A stretch of DNA of 64,000 bases from Argopecten irradians (lineage: Eukaryota; Mollusca; Bivalvia; Pectinida; Pectinidae), in contig NC_091143.1 in NCBI RefSeq assembly GCF_041381155.1, positions 42,858,996-42,922,995 of the forward strand. Direction: 5' to 3'. The notes under the pieces were generated by a model. That model saw only the letters and a program-made list of their open reading frames with translations, was not told where the DNA came from and made no database searches. Shown here one piece after another: positions 25,659 to 36,510 of the stretch. How positions within the stretch are numbered: position 1 is the stretch's first letter; each line of letters begins with the position of its first letter. A program made the position numbers and the translations under genes.

Positions 25659-27211
25659 TCAACTATTATAAATGTTGATGTTGCATCCGTGGAACGAAAA
25701 AACTGATTTTGCATGACTTTGCTGTGGAATATTTTCTATACTTCCAAGCACATCCGGATTTTCAAGCAAAGCGGCTAGTTCCTTGTCTCATCTATATCCA
25801 GCACATCACAACATGTAGTTTCGTGAGGTGTATGTGAGTTGGGTATAACTACATTTACTGGAGCAATCTCCTTCATTGGTGGTTGCACAGAGCTTGAAGG
25901 TTGTGGAACAACTTTCTTTGCTAAAGCATATGACATTTCTCGTTTCTTCGTGTTACTTAATTTTGATGAATAGTGCTTCAAACTTGTTTCTGACTTGTGT
26001 TTTGATATGCCGATGATGTGTCGAGATTCATATCCACATTCATCCAACATAGATATACATGTTGCCCTAATACAGTGGTTGGAATATGTAGTTCCGAGCC
26101 CAGCCTCACTACTTATGGACTGCATCATGTACCCTAGTTTATTTTTACCAAGTACCATGTTGTCGTACCAAACATGATTTTCGTCCTTAATTGACTGACG
26201 GGGTCGCTGCCAAAGCGCATCGCATAGTGGATTAAGTTTTACTGAATACTTCTCAAAACTTGCAACAGGACAATTTGGGTCTCCTGAAAAAAAAAATAAT
26301 GTAAAAATTAACTATTACTAACCGAATGATTCAAATACGAAATATGGATCTAACCTAGACCTTGTTGTTTAAATGTATCTTTTGGATAATCGTGGGGCGA
26401 GTGGGTTGAGACAAATTACAGTAGTAAAAGGTGACACGAGGAAATTTAGATTGCCTGTTGTAGAGCTTATCTCGGCACTTATGGACATTCGTGATTGGAA
26501 TAAAAAATACATTACATACCTGGTTGCTCATACATTCTGCCCCCATCTTGATCATCATCAGCAGTATCTCCCCTGTGGTTCTTTGTCAGCCTCGACACAC
26601 TACAGGTAACATAACGTCTGCCGTCAGCGTCAGACTGCACTGTGTAATCATTTCTGGTCATGTTACGTAAATTTTCTCTACCTCTGTTACAAAAGTATAA
26701 CATCAACTCGAAGAATACTTTCTGTTGTAGAGTTTTGGGTGTTTCTGTGCTGAACACTCCGCTGTCATACAGAACTTTCATGTCTGCTTCACTTATGATT
26801 TCTTTGTGTTTCACTTCGCCGGCTCCCTCTTTCTTGATTTTTACCATACTGGCATGAAATACGTCATTGGCGATCTTAAATCCGACGTCGTTGATTATGT
26901 CGATGCCATGGGACTTCTCAAAGGACTTTTGCAGCCCATATCTTATAGATATCATGGTTTTTTTTAGCATACATACTGCCGTCTTTTTTCCTTGCGGCGC
27001 AGTAGAACTTCCGTAGGATTTCACACAATTCGTCCACTGTAACATTGGTAAGGGACGACCCAACTGTACATCCAACAGCTTCACAGTATTCATGAAGAAG
27101 ATTTTCAGCAGTTCTGATAACGTTTTTAGTGTTTTTGCTATCACGGTCGTTCAGAATCTTCTGAATTTCATCCTCTGTTGCTTCCGCAAATCGAGTGCTG
27201 CCTTCCGCCAT
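25659..27211 (-). pseudogene. Tyrosine recombinase copy 4, two small indels
   Basis: Exon 1 (27211-26520) is 692 nt, one base too long through an extra T near 26960, which breaks the frame after about 84 codons. Exon 2 (26283-25659) is 625 nt, with a two-base TC insertion near 25787 that gives an early stop (...DIDETRN) after the catalytic Y335. The exon 2 change would cost only the tail; the exon 1 change removes the catalytic frame. The same TC insertion occurs in copy 6. Confidence 0.8.
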
Positions 27212-27262
27212 TATGTTTGTTTACCAAACGATAAGAAGATTGACGTCGCATTGACATACCAT

Positions 27263-27291
27263 TGACGTCACGAATTGTTGGTGTGACGTCA
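27263..27291 (-). promoter_or_regulatory. Paired CRE sites, copy 4
   Basis: TGACGTCA at 27263-27270 and 27284-27291, conserved arrangement. Confidence 0.55.
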
Positions 27292-27415
27292 CTCCGGTCC
27301 AACAGCACATTTTAACAGTCGATTTTAACAGTTCTTTGGACCGCTCGTCGGAACAGTTAATTTATTGGCATTTTTGTCAATAGAGTTTATATAGGAACTA
27401 TTTTATAGGGGTATA

Positions 27416-28524
27416 ACATCTGATGAGGTGATATAAGTTATAGGCTAACATCTGATGTGGTGATATAAGTTATAGGTCAACATCTGATGTGGTGATACAA
27501 GTTATAGGCTAACATCTGATGAGGTGATATAAATTATAGGCCAACATCTGATGTGGTGATGTAATTTATATGCTAACATCTGATGAGGTGATATAAGTTA
27601 TAGGCTAACATCTGATGTGGTGATATAAGTTATAGGCTAACATCTGATGTGGTGATATAAGTTATAGGCTAACATCTGATGTGGTGATATAAGTTATAGG
27701 CTAACATCTGATGTGGTGATATAAGTTATAGGCTAACATCTGATGTGGTGATACAAGTTATAGGCTAACATCTGATGTGGTGATATAAGTTATAGGCTAA
27801 CATCTGATGTGGTGATGTGGTGATATAAGTTATAGGCTAACATCTGATGTGGTGATATAAGTTATAGGCTAACATCTGATGTGGTGATATAAGTTATAGG
27901 CTAACATCTGATGTGGTGATATAAGTTATAGGCTAACATCTGATGTGGTGATATAAGTTATAGGCTAACATCTGATGTGGTGATATAAGTTATAGGCTAA
28001 CATCTGATGTGGTGATATAAGTTATAGGCTAACATCTGATGTGGTGATATAAGTTATAGGCTAACATCTGATGTGGTGATATAAGTTATAGGCTAACATC
28101 TGATGAGGTGATATAAGTTATAGGCTAACATCTGATGTGGTGATATAAGTTATAGGCTAACATCTGATGTGGTGATATAAGTTATAGGCTAACATCTGAT
28201 GTGGTGATATAAGTTATAGGCTAACATCTGATGTGGTGATATAAGTTATAGGCTAACATCTGATGTGGTGATATAAGTTATAGGCTAACATCTGATGTGG
28301 TGATATAAGTTATAGGCTAACATCTGATGTGGTGATATAAGTTATAGGCTAACATCTGATGATGTGATATAAGTTATAGGCTAACATATGATGTGGTGAT
28401 ATAAGTTATAGGCTAACATTTGATGTGGTGATATAAGTTATAGGCCAACATCTGATGTGGTGATATAAGTTATAGGCTAACATCTGATGTGGTGATATAA
28501 GTTATAGGCCAACATCTGATGAGG
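27416..28524. repeat. 32-bp satellite spacer between copies 4 and 5 (~35 monomers)
   Basis: Same monomer. Opens with the A-type variant series (GGTCAAC, GATACAAG, TAAATTATAGGCC, GATGTAATTTATATGC) and ends with GGCCAACATCTGATGAGG at the copy 5 junction. Confidence 0.95.
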
Positions 28525-28534
28525 TTATATTATA

Positions 28535-28675
28535 CAGTTGTTGACTGGGGTTGAGGGCAACAGATGATTTGTTGGACCCGAAGACAAACTGTTGCCCGAG
28601 GCCGAAGGCCGAGGTCAACAGTTTGTGTGAGGGTCCAACAAATCATCTGTTGCCCGAAAACCCAGTCGATAACTG
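28535..28675. repeat. 141-bp hairpin of copy 5
   Basis: Same arms and loop as copy 1. Confidence 0.9.
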
Positions 28676-29056
28676 TTTTGTTATACCCCAATGACTCAAA
28701 ATATTTCTAAAGAGTAATTAATTAATTATTTTAAACCACTTTAACAAATATATCAAATAACAAAACAACATAATACCACATCACGAAACAAGGAATTTTG
28801 TGTTGTTTTTTCCTATTAGATGCATCTTCTTAAAATGAATAAACCAGTCTGAATTTATTCAAATTAAATCATTGTGAGTGTTAATGTTCATTCTGTCCAT
28901 GAAATACATAGTCTTTGTCAAGCTGAAGCTTTATTGTAACAATTAATGAAAAATACATGTATAGCATACATGTAACATTATAAGATACCGGTATAGATTT
29001 CAAAGTTATTAATTAACACTGACAGTATCATCACAACATTGTGAAAAAAATCACAT

Positions 29057-30609
29057 TCAACTATTATAAATGTTGATGTTGCATCCGTGGAACGAAAAAA
29101 CTGATTTTGCATGACTTTGCTGTGGAATATTTTCTATACTTCCAAGCACATCCGGATTTTCAAGCAAAGCGGCTAGTTCCTTGTCATCTATATCCAGCAC
29201 ATCACAACATGTAGTTTCGTGAGGTGTATGTGAGTTGGGTATAACTACATTTACTGGAGCAATCTCCTTCATTGGTGGTTGCACAGAGCTTGAAGGTTGT
29301 GGAACAACTTTCTTTGCTAAAGCATATGACATTTCTCGTTTCTTCGTGTTACTTAATTTTGATGAATAGTGCTTCAAACTTGTTTCTGACTTGTGTTTTG
29401 ATATGCCGATGATGTGTCGAGATTCATATCCACATTCATCCAACATAGATATACATGTTGCCCTAATACAGTGGTTGGAATATGTAGTTCCGAGCCCAGC
29501 CTCACTACTTATGGACTGCATCATGTACCCTAGTTTATTTTTACCAAGTACCATGTTGTCGTACCAAACATGATTTTCGTCCTTAATTGACTGACGGGGT
29601 CGCTGCCAAAGCGCATCGCATAGTGGATTAAGTTTTACTGAATACTTCTCAAAACTTGCAACAGGACAATTTGGGTCTCCTGAAAAAAAAAATAATGTAA
29701 AAATTAACTATTACTAACCGAATGATTCAAATACGAAATATGGATCTAACCTAGACCTTGTTGTTTAAATGTATCTTTTGGATAATCGTGGGGCGAGTGG
29801 GTTGAGACAAATTACAGTAGTAAAAGGTGACACGAGGAAATTTAGATTGCCAGTTGTAGAGCTTATCTCGGCACTTATGGACATTCGTGATTGGAATAAA
29901 AAAATACATTACATACCTGGTTGCTCATACATTCTGCCCCCATCTTGATCATCATCAGCAGTATCTCCCCTGTGGTTCTTTGTCAGCCTCGACACACTAC
30001 AGGTAACATAACGTCTGCCGTCAGCGTCAGACTGCACTGTGTAATCATTTCTGGTCATGTTACGTAAATTTTCTCTACCTCTGTTACAAAAGTATAACAT
30101 CAACTCGAAGAATACTTTCTGTTGTAGAGTTTTGGGTGTTTCTGTGCTGAACACTCCGCTGTCATACAGAACTTTCATGTCTGCTTCACTTATGATTTCT
30201 TTGTGTTTCACTTCGCCGGCTCCCTCTTTCTTGATTTTTACCATACTGGCATGAAATACGTCATTGGCGATCTTAAATCCGACGTCGTTGATTATGTCGA
30301 TGCCATGGGACTTCTCAAAGGACTTTTGCAGCCCATATCTTATATAGATATCATGGTTTTTTTAGCATACATACTGCCGTCTTTTTTCCTTGCGGCGCAG
30401 TAGAACTTCCGTAGGATTTCACACAATTCGTCCACTGTAACATTGGTAAGGGACGACCCAACTGTACATCCAACAGCTTCACAGTATTCATGAAGAAGAT
30501 TTTCAGCAGTTCTGATAACGTTTTTAGTGTTTTTGCTATCACGGTCGTTCAGAATCTTCTGAATTTCATCCTCTGTTGCTTCCGCAAATCGAGTGCTGCC
30601 TTCCGCCAT
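29057..30609 (-). pseudogene. Tyrosine recombinase copy 5, two-base insertion in exon 1
   Basis: Exon 2 (29679-29057) is intact. Exon 1 (30609-29917) is 693 nt because a TA is duplicated near 30343, splitting the frame after about 88 codons. The second half reopens from an internal ATG at 30244 and retains R176 and K210, but loses most of the core-binding region. Dinucleotide insertions of TA also occur in copy 6. Confidence 0.8.
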
Positions 30610-30660
30610 TATGTTTGTTTACCAAACGATAAGAAGATTGACGTCGCATTGACATACCAC

Positions 30661-30689
30661 TGACGTCACGAATTGTTGGTGTGACGTCA
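30661..30689 (-). promoter_or_regulatory. Paired CRE sites, copy 5
   Basis: TGACGTCA at 30661-30668 and 30682-30689, conserved arrangement. Confidence 0.55.
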
Positions 30690-30813
30690 CTCCGGTCCAA
30701 CAGCACATTTTAACAGTCGATTTTAACAGTTCTTTGGACCGCTCGTCGGAACAGTTAATTTATTGGCATTTTTGTCAATAGAGTTTATATAGGAACTATT
30801 TTATAGGGGTATA

Positions 30814-31893
30814 ACATCTGATGAGGTGATATAAGTTATAGGCTAACATCTGATGTGGTGATATAAGTTATAGGTCAACATCTGATGTGGTGATACAAGT
30901 TATAGGCTAACATCTGATGAGGTGATATAAATTATAGGCCAACATCTGATGTGGTGATGTAATTTATATGCTAACATCTGATGAGGTGATATAAGTTATA
31001 GGCTAACATCTGATGAGGTGATATAAGTTATAGGCTAACATCTGATGTGGTGATACAAGTTATAGGCTAACATCTGATGTGGTGATATAAGTTATAGGCT
31101 AACATCTGATGTGGTGATATAAGTTATAGGCTAACATCTGATGTGGTGATATAAGTTATAGGCTAACATCTGATGTGGTGATATAAGTTATAGGCTAACA
31201 TCTGATGTGGTGATATAAGTTATCGGCTAACATCTGATGTGGTGATATAAGTTATAGGCTAACATCTGATGTGGTGATATATGTTATAGGCTAACATCTG
31301 ATGAGGTGATATAAGTTATAGGCTAACATCTGATGAGGTGATATAAGTTATAGGCTAACATCTGATGTGGTGATACAAGTTATAGGCTAACATCTGATGT
31401 GGTGATATAAGTTATAGGCTAACATCTGATGTGGTGATATAAGTTATAGGCTAACATCTGATGAGGTGATATAAGTTATAGGCTAACATCTGATGTGGTG
31501 ATATAAGTTATAGGCTAACATCTGATGAGGTGATATAAGTTATAGGCTAACATCTGATGTGGTGATATAAGTTATAGGCTAACATCTGATGTGGTGATAT
31601 AAGTTATAGGCTAACATCTGATGTGGTGATATAAGTTATAGGCTAACATCTGATGTGGTGATATAAGTTATAGGCTAACATCTGATGATGTGATATAAGT
31701 TATAGGCTAACATATGATGTGGTTATAGGCTAACATCGTGATGAGGTGATATAAGTTATAGGCTAACATTTGATGTGGTGATATAAGTTATAGGCCAACA
31801 TCTGATGTGGTGATATAAGTTATAGGCTAACATCTGATGTGGTGATATAAGTTATAGGCTAACATCTGATGAGGTGATATAAGTTCTGATGAG
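30814..31893. repeat. 32-bp satellite spacer between copies 5 and 6 (~34 monomers)
   Basis: Opens with the A-type series. The last ~200 bases before copy 6 are disordered, with a partial monomer directly at the junction. Confidence 0.95.
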
Positions 31894-31903
31894 TTATATT
31901 ATA

Positions 31904-32044
31904 CAGTTGTTGACTGGGGTTGAGGGCAACAGATGATTTGTTGGACCCGAAGACAAACTGTTGCCCGAGGCCGAAGGCCGAGGTCAACAGTTTGTGTGAG
32001 GGTCCAACAAATCATCTGTTGCCCGAAAACCCAGTCGATAACTG
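31904..32044. repeat. 141-bp hairpin of copy 6
   Basis: Same arms and loop as copy 1. Confidence 0.9.
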
Positions 32045-32425
32045 TTTTGTTATACCCCAATGACTCAAAATATTTCTAAAGAGTAATTAATTAATTATTT
32101 TAAACCACTTTAACAAATATATCAAATAACAAAACAACATAATACCACATCACGAAACAAGGAATTTTGTGTTGTTTTTTCCTATTAGATGCATCTTCTT
32201 AAAATGAATAAACCAGTCTGAATTTATTCAAATTAAATCATTGTGAGTGTTAATGTTCATTCTGTCCATGAAATACATAGTCTTTGTCAAGCTGAAGCTT
32301 TATTGTAACAATTAATGAAAAATACATGTATAGCATACATGTAACATTATAAGATACCGGTATAGATTTCAAAGTTATTAATTAACACTGACAGTATCAT
32401 CACAACATTGTGAAAAAAATCACAT

Positions 32426-33968
32426 TCAACTATTATAAATGTTGATGTTGCATCCGTGGAACGAAAAAACTGATTTTGCATGACTTTGCTGTGGAATATT
32501 TTCTATACTTCCAAGCACATCCGGATTTTCAAGCAAAGCGGCTAGTTCCTTGTCTCATCTATATCCAGCACATCACAACATGTAGTTTCGTGAGGTGTAT
32601 GTGAGTTGGGTATAACTACATTTACTGGAGCAATCTCCTTCATTGGTGGTTGCACAGAGCTTGAAGGTTGTGGAACAACTTTCTTTGCTAAAGCATATGA
32701 CATTTCTCGTTTCTTCGTGTTACTTAATTTTGATGAATAGTGCTTCAAACTTGTTTCTGACTTGTGTTTTGATATGCCGATGATGTGTATCCACATTCAT
32801 CCAACATAGATATACATGTTGCCCTAATACAGTGGTTGGAATATGTAGTTCCGAGCCCAGCCTCACTACTTATGGACTGCATCATGTACCCTAGTTTATT
32901 TTTACCAAGTACCATGTTGTCGTACCAAACATGATTTTCGTCCTTAATTGACTGACGGGGTCGCTGCCAAAGCGCATCGCATAGTGGATTAAGTTTTACT
33001 GAATACTTCTCAAAACTTGCAACAGGACAATTTGGGTCTCCTGAAAAAAAAATAATGTAAAAATTAACTATTACTAACCGAATGATTCAAATACGAAATA
33101 TGGATCTAACCTAGACCTTGTTGTTTAAATGTATCTTTTGGATAATCGTGGGGCGAGTGGGTTGAGACAAATTACAGTAGTAAAAGGTGACACGAGGAAA
33201 TTTAGATTGCCAGTTGTAGAGCTTATCTCGGCACTTATGGACATTCGTGATTGGAATAAAAAAATACATTACATACCTGGTTGCTCATACATTCTGCCCC
33301 CATCTTGATCATCATCAGCAGTATCTCCCCTGTGGTTCTTTGTCAGCCTCGACACACTACAGGTAACATAAGTCTGCCGTCAGCGTCAGACTGCACTGTG
33401 TAATCATTTCTGGTCATGTTACGTAAATTTTCTCTACCTCTGTTACAAAAGTATATAACATCAACTCGAAGAATACTTTCTGTTGTAGAGTTTTGGGTGT
33501 TTCTGTGCTGAACACTCCGCTGTCATACAGAACTTTCATGTCTGCTTCACTTATGATTTCTTTGTGTTTCACTTCGCCGGCTCCCTCTTTCTTGATTTTT
33601 ACCATACTGGCATGAAATACGTCATTGGCGATCTTAAATCCGACGTCGTTGATTATGTCGATGCCATGGGACTTCTCAAAGGACTTTTGCAGCCCATATC
33701 TTATAGATATCATGGTTTTTTTAGCATACATACTGCCGTCTTTTTTCCTTGCGGCGCAGTAGAACTTCCGTAGGATTTCACACAATTCGTCCACTGTAAC
33801 ATTGGTAAGGGACGACCCAACTGTACATCCAACCGCTTCACAGTATTCATGAAGAAGATTTTCAGCAGTTCTGATAACGTTTTTAGTGTTTTTGCTATCA
33901 CGGTCGTTCAGAATCTTCTGAATTTCATCCTCTGTTGCTTCCGCAAATCGAGTGCTGCCTTCCGCCAT
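32426..33968 (-). pseudogene. Tyrosine recombinase copy 6, several indels
   Basis: Exon 1 (33968-33277) carries a one-base loss near 33372 and a TA insertion near 33454; exon 2 (33040-32426) carries a 10-base deletion near 32788, between the HxxR motif and H326, and the TC insertion near 32554 also seen in copy 4. The first 184 residues are open (33414-33968), which includes R176 but not the other catalytic positions. Confidence 0.8.
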
Positions 33969-34019
33969 TATGTTTGTTTACCAAACGATAAGAAGATTGA
34001 CGTCGCATTGACATACCAT

Positions 34020-34048
34020 TGACGTCACGAATTGTTGGTGTGACGTCA
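34020..34048 (-). promoter_or_regulatory. Paired CRE sites, copy 6
   Basis: TGACGTCA at 34020-34027 and 34041-34048, conserved arrangement. Confidence 0.55.
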
Positions 34049-34172
34049 CTCCGGTCCAACAGCACATTTTAACAGTCGATTTTAACAGTTCTTTGGACCG
34101 CTCGTCGGAACAGTTAATTTATTGGCATTTTTGTCAATAGAGTTTATATAGGAACTATTTTATAGGGGTATA

Positions 34173-35454
34173 ACATCTGATGAGGTGATATAAGTTATAG
34201 GCTAACATCTGATGTGGTGATATAAGTTATAGGCTAACATCTGATGTGGTGATATAGGTTATAGGCTAACATCTGATGTGGTGATAAAGTTATAGGCTAA
34301 CATCTGATGTGGTGATATAGGTTATAGGCTAACATCTGATGTGGTGATACAAGTTATAGGCCAACATCTGATGAGGTGATAAATTATAGGCTAACATCTG
34401 ATGAGGTGATATTAATTATAGGCTAACATCTGATGAGGTGATATAGGTTATAGGCTTACATCTGATGTGGTGATACAAGTTATAGGCTAACATCTGTTGT
34501 GGTGATAGAAGTTATAGGCTAACATCTGTTGTGGTGATAGAAGTTATAGGCTAACATCTGATGTGGTGATATAGGTTATAGGCTAACATCTGATGAGGTG
34601 ATATAAGTTATAGGCTAACATCTGATGTGGTGATATAAGTTATAGGCTAACATCTGATGTGGTGATATAAGTTATAGGCTAACATCTGATGTGGTGATAT
34701 AAGTTATAGGCTAACATCTGATGTGGTGATATAAGTTATAGGCCAACATCTGATGAGGTGATAAATTATAGGCTAACATCTGATGTGGTGATATAAGTTA
34801 TAGGCTAACATCTGATGTGGTGATATAAGTTATAGGCTAACATCTGATGTGGTGATATAAGTTATAGGCCAACATCTGATGAGGTGATATAGGTTATAGG
34901 CTAACATCTGATGTGGTGATATAAGTTATAGGCTAACATCTGATGTGGTGATATAAGTTATAGGCTAACATCTGATGTGGTGATATAAGTTATAGGCTAA
35001 CATCTGATGAGGTGATATAAGTTATAGGCTAACATCTGATGTGGTGATATAAGTTATAGGCTAACATCTGATGTGGTGATATAAGTTATAGGCTAACATC
35101 TGATGTGGTGATATAAGTTATAGGCTAACATCTGTGATGGGTGATATAAGTTATAGGCTAACATCTGATGTGGTGATATAAGTTATAGGCTAACATCTGA
35201 TGTGGTGATATAAGTTATAGGCTAACATCTGATGTGGTGATATAAGTTATAGGCTAACATCTGATGTGGTGATATAAGTTATAGGTAACATCTATGGGTG
35301 ATAGTATAGGCTAACATCTGATGTGGTGATATAAGTTATAGGCTAACATCTGATGTGGTGATATAAGTTATAGGCTAACATCTGATGAGGTGATATAAGT
35401 TATAGGCTAACATCTGATGTGGTGATATAAGTTATAGGCCAACATCTGATGAGG
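34173..35454. repeat. 32-bp satellite spacer between copies 6 and 7 (~40 monomers)
   Basis: Opens with the B-type series and is richer in variant monomers (GATATAGG, CTGTTGTGG, GATATTAATTATAGG) than the other spacers. It returns to consensus monomers toward copy 7. Confidence 0.95.
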
Positions 35455-35464
35455 TTATATTATA

Positions 35465-35605
35465 CAGTTGTTGACTGGGGTTGAGGGCAACAGATGATTT
35501 GTTGGACCCGAAGACAAACTGTTGCCCGAGGCCGAAGGCCGAGGTCAACAGTTTGTGTGAGGGTCCAACAAATCATCTGTTGCCCGAAAACCCAGTCGAT
35601 AACTG
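35465..35605. repeat. 141-bp hairpin of copy 7
   Basis: Same arms and loop as copy 1. Confidence 0.9.
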
Positions 35606-35987
35606 TTTTGTTATACCCCAATGACTCAAAACATTTCTAAAGAGTAATTAATTAATTATTTTAAACCACTTTAACAAATATATCAAATAACAAAACAACA
35701 TAATACCACATCACGAAACAAGGAATTTTTGTGTTGTTTTTTCCTATTAGATGCATCTTCTTAAAATGAATAAACCAGTCTGAATTTATTCAAATTAAAT
35801 CATTGTGAGTGTTAATGTTCATTCTGTCCATGAAATACATAGTCTTTGTCAAGCTGAAGCTTTATTGTAACAATTAATGAAAAATACATGTATAGCATAC
35901 ATGTAACATTATAAGATACCGGTATAGATTTCAAAGTTATTAATTAACACTGACAGTATCATCACAACATTGTGAAAAAAATCACAT

Positions 35988-36510
35988 TCAACTATTATAA
36001 ATGTTGATGTTGCATCCGTGGAACGAAAAAACTGATTTTGCATGACTTTGCTGTGGAATATTTTCTATACTTCCAAGCACATCCGGATTTTCAAGCAAAG
36101 CGGCTAGTTCCTTGTCATCTATATCCAGCACATCACAACATGTAGTTTCGTGAGGTGTATGTGAGTTGGGTATAACTACATTTACTGGAGCAATCTCCTT
36201 CATTGGTGGTTGCACAGAGCTTGAAGGTTGTGGAACAACTTTCTTTGCTAAAGCATATGACATTTCTCGTTTCTTCGTGTTACTTAATTTTGATGGAATA
36301 GTGCTTCAAACTTGTTTCTGACTTGTGTTTTGATATGCCGATGATGTGTCGAGATTCATATCCACATTCATCCAACATAGATATACATGTTGCCCTAATA
36401 CAGTGGTTGGAATATGTAGTTCCGAGCCCAGCCTCACTACTTATGGACTGCATCATGTACCCTAGTTTATTTTTACCAAGTACCATGTTGTCGTACCAAA
36501 CATGATTTTC
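35988..36510 (-). pseudogene. Tyrosine recombinase exon 2 fragment, copy 7
   Basis: Holds the HxxR, H326 and Y335 region and the tail. There is an extra G near 36294, just after the catalytic tyrosine codon, and the upstream part of the gene is lost at the 36510 junction. It is not functional as written. Confidence 0.85.

Larger units (their letters stand above)
25127..27415 (-). mobile_element. Recombinase element copy 4
   Basis: Structurally complete, haplotype I in the 3' flank and intron. The right-hand satellite begins with the A-type monomer series shared with copies 1 and 5. The gene has one break in each exon. Confidence 0.88.
28525..30813 (-). mobile_element. Recombinase element copy 5
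   Basis: Structurally complete. The body is haplotype II, as in copies 3 and 6, but the right-hand satellite is the A-type series of copies 1 and 4, so this copy looks like a recombinant of the two lineages. The gene has one break in exon 1. Confidence 0.88.
31894..34172 (-). mobile_element. Recombinase element copy 6
   Basis: Structurally complete with hairpin and right end; haplotype II body and B-type right-hand satellite, as in copy 3. It has the most damaged gene of the complete copies, with about four small indels. Confidence 0.88.
35455..36510 (-). mobile_element. Recombinase element copy 7, truncated at 36510
   Basis: Hairpin, 3' UTR and most of exon 2 are present. At 36510, within the exon 2 stretch before the LGKNKLG motif, the sequence switches to unrelated repeat. 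The intron, exon 1 and promoter are missing. This is the right-hand border of the satellite domain; no satellite follows. Confidence 0.88.

Noticed and set aside
14889-36510. YR retrotransposon (DIRS/Ngaro) as identity of the recombinase elements
   Set aside because: The element holds one spliced recombinase gene and no reverse transcriptase, RNase H or gag-like frame; size and content fit a Crypton-type DNA transposon.
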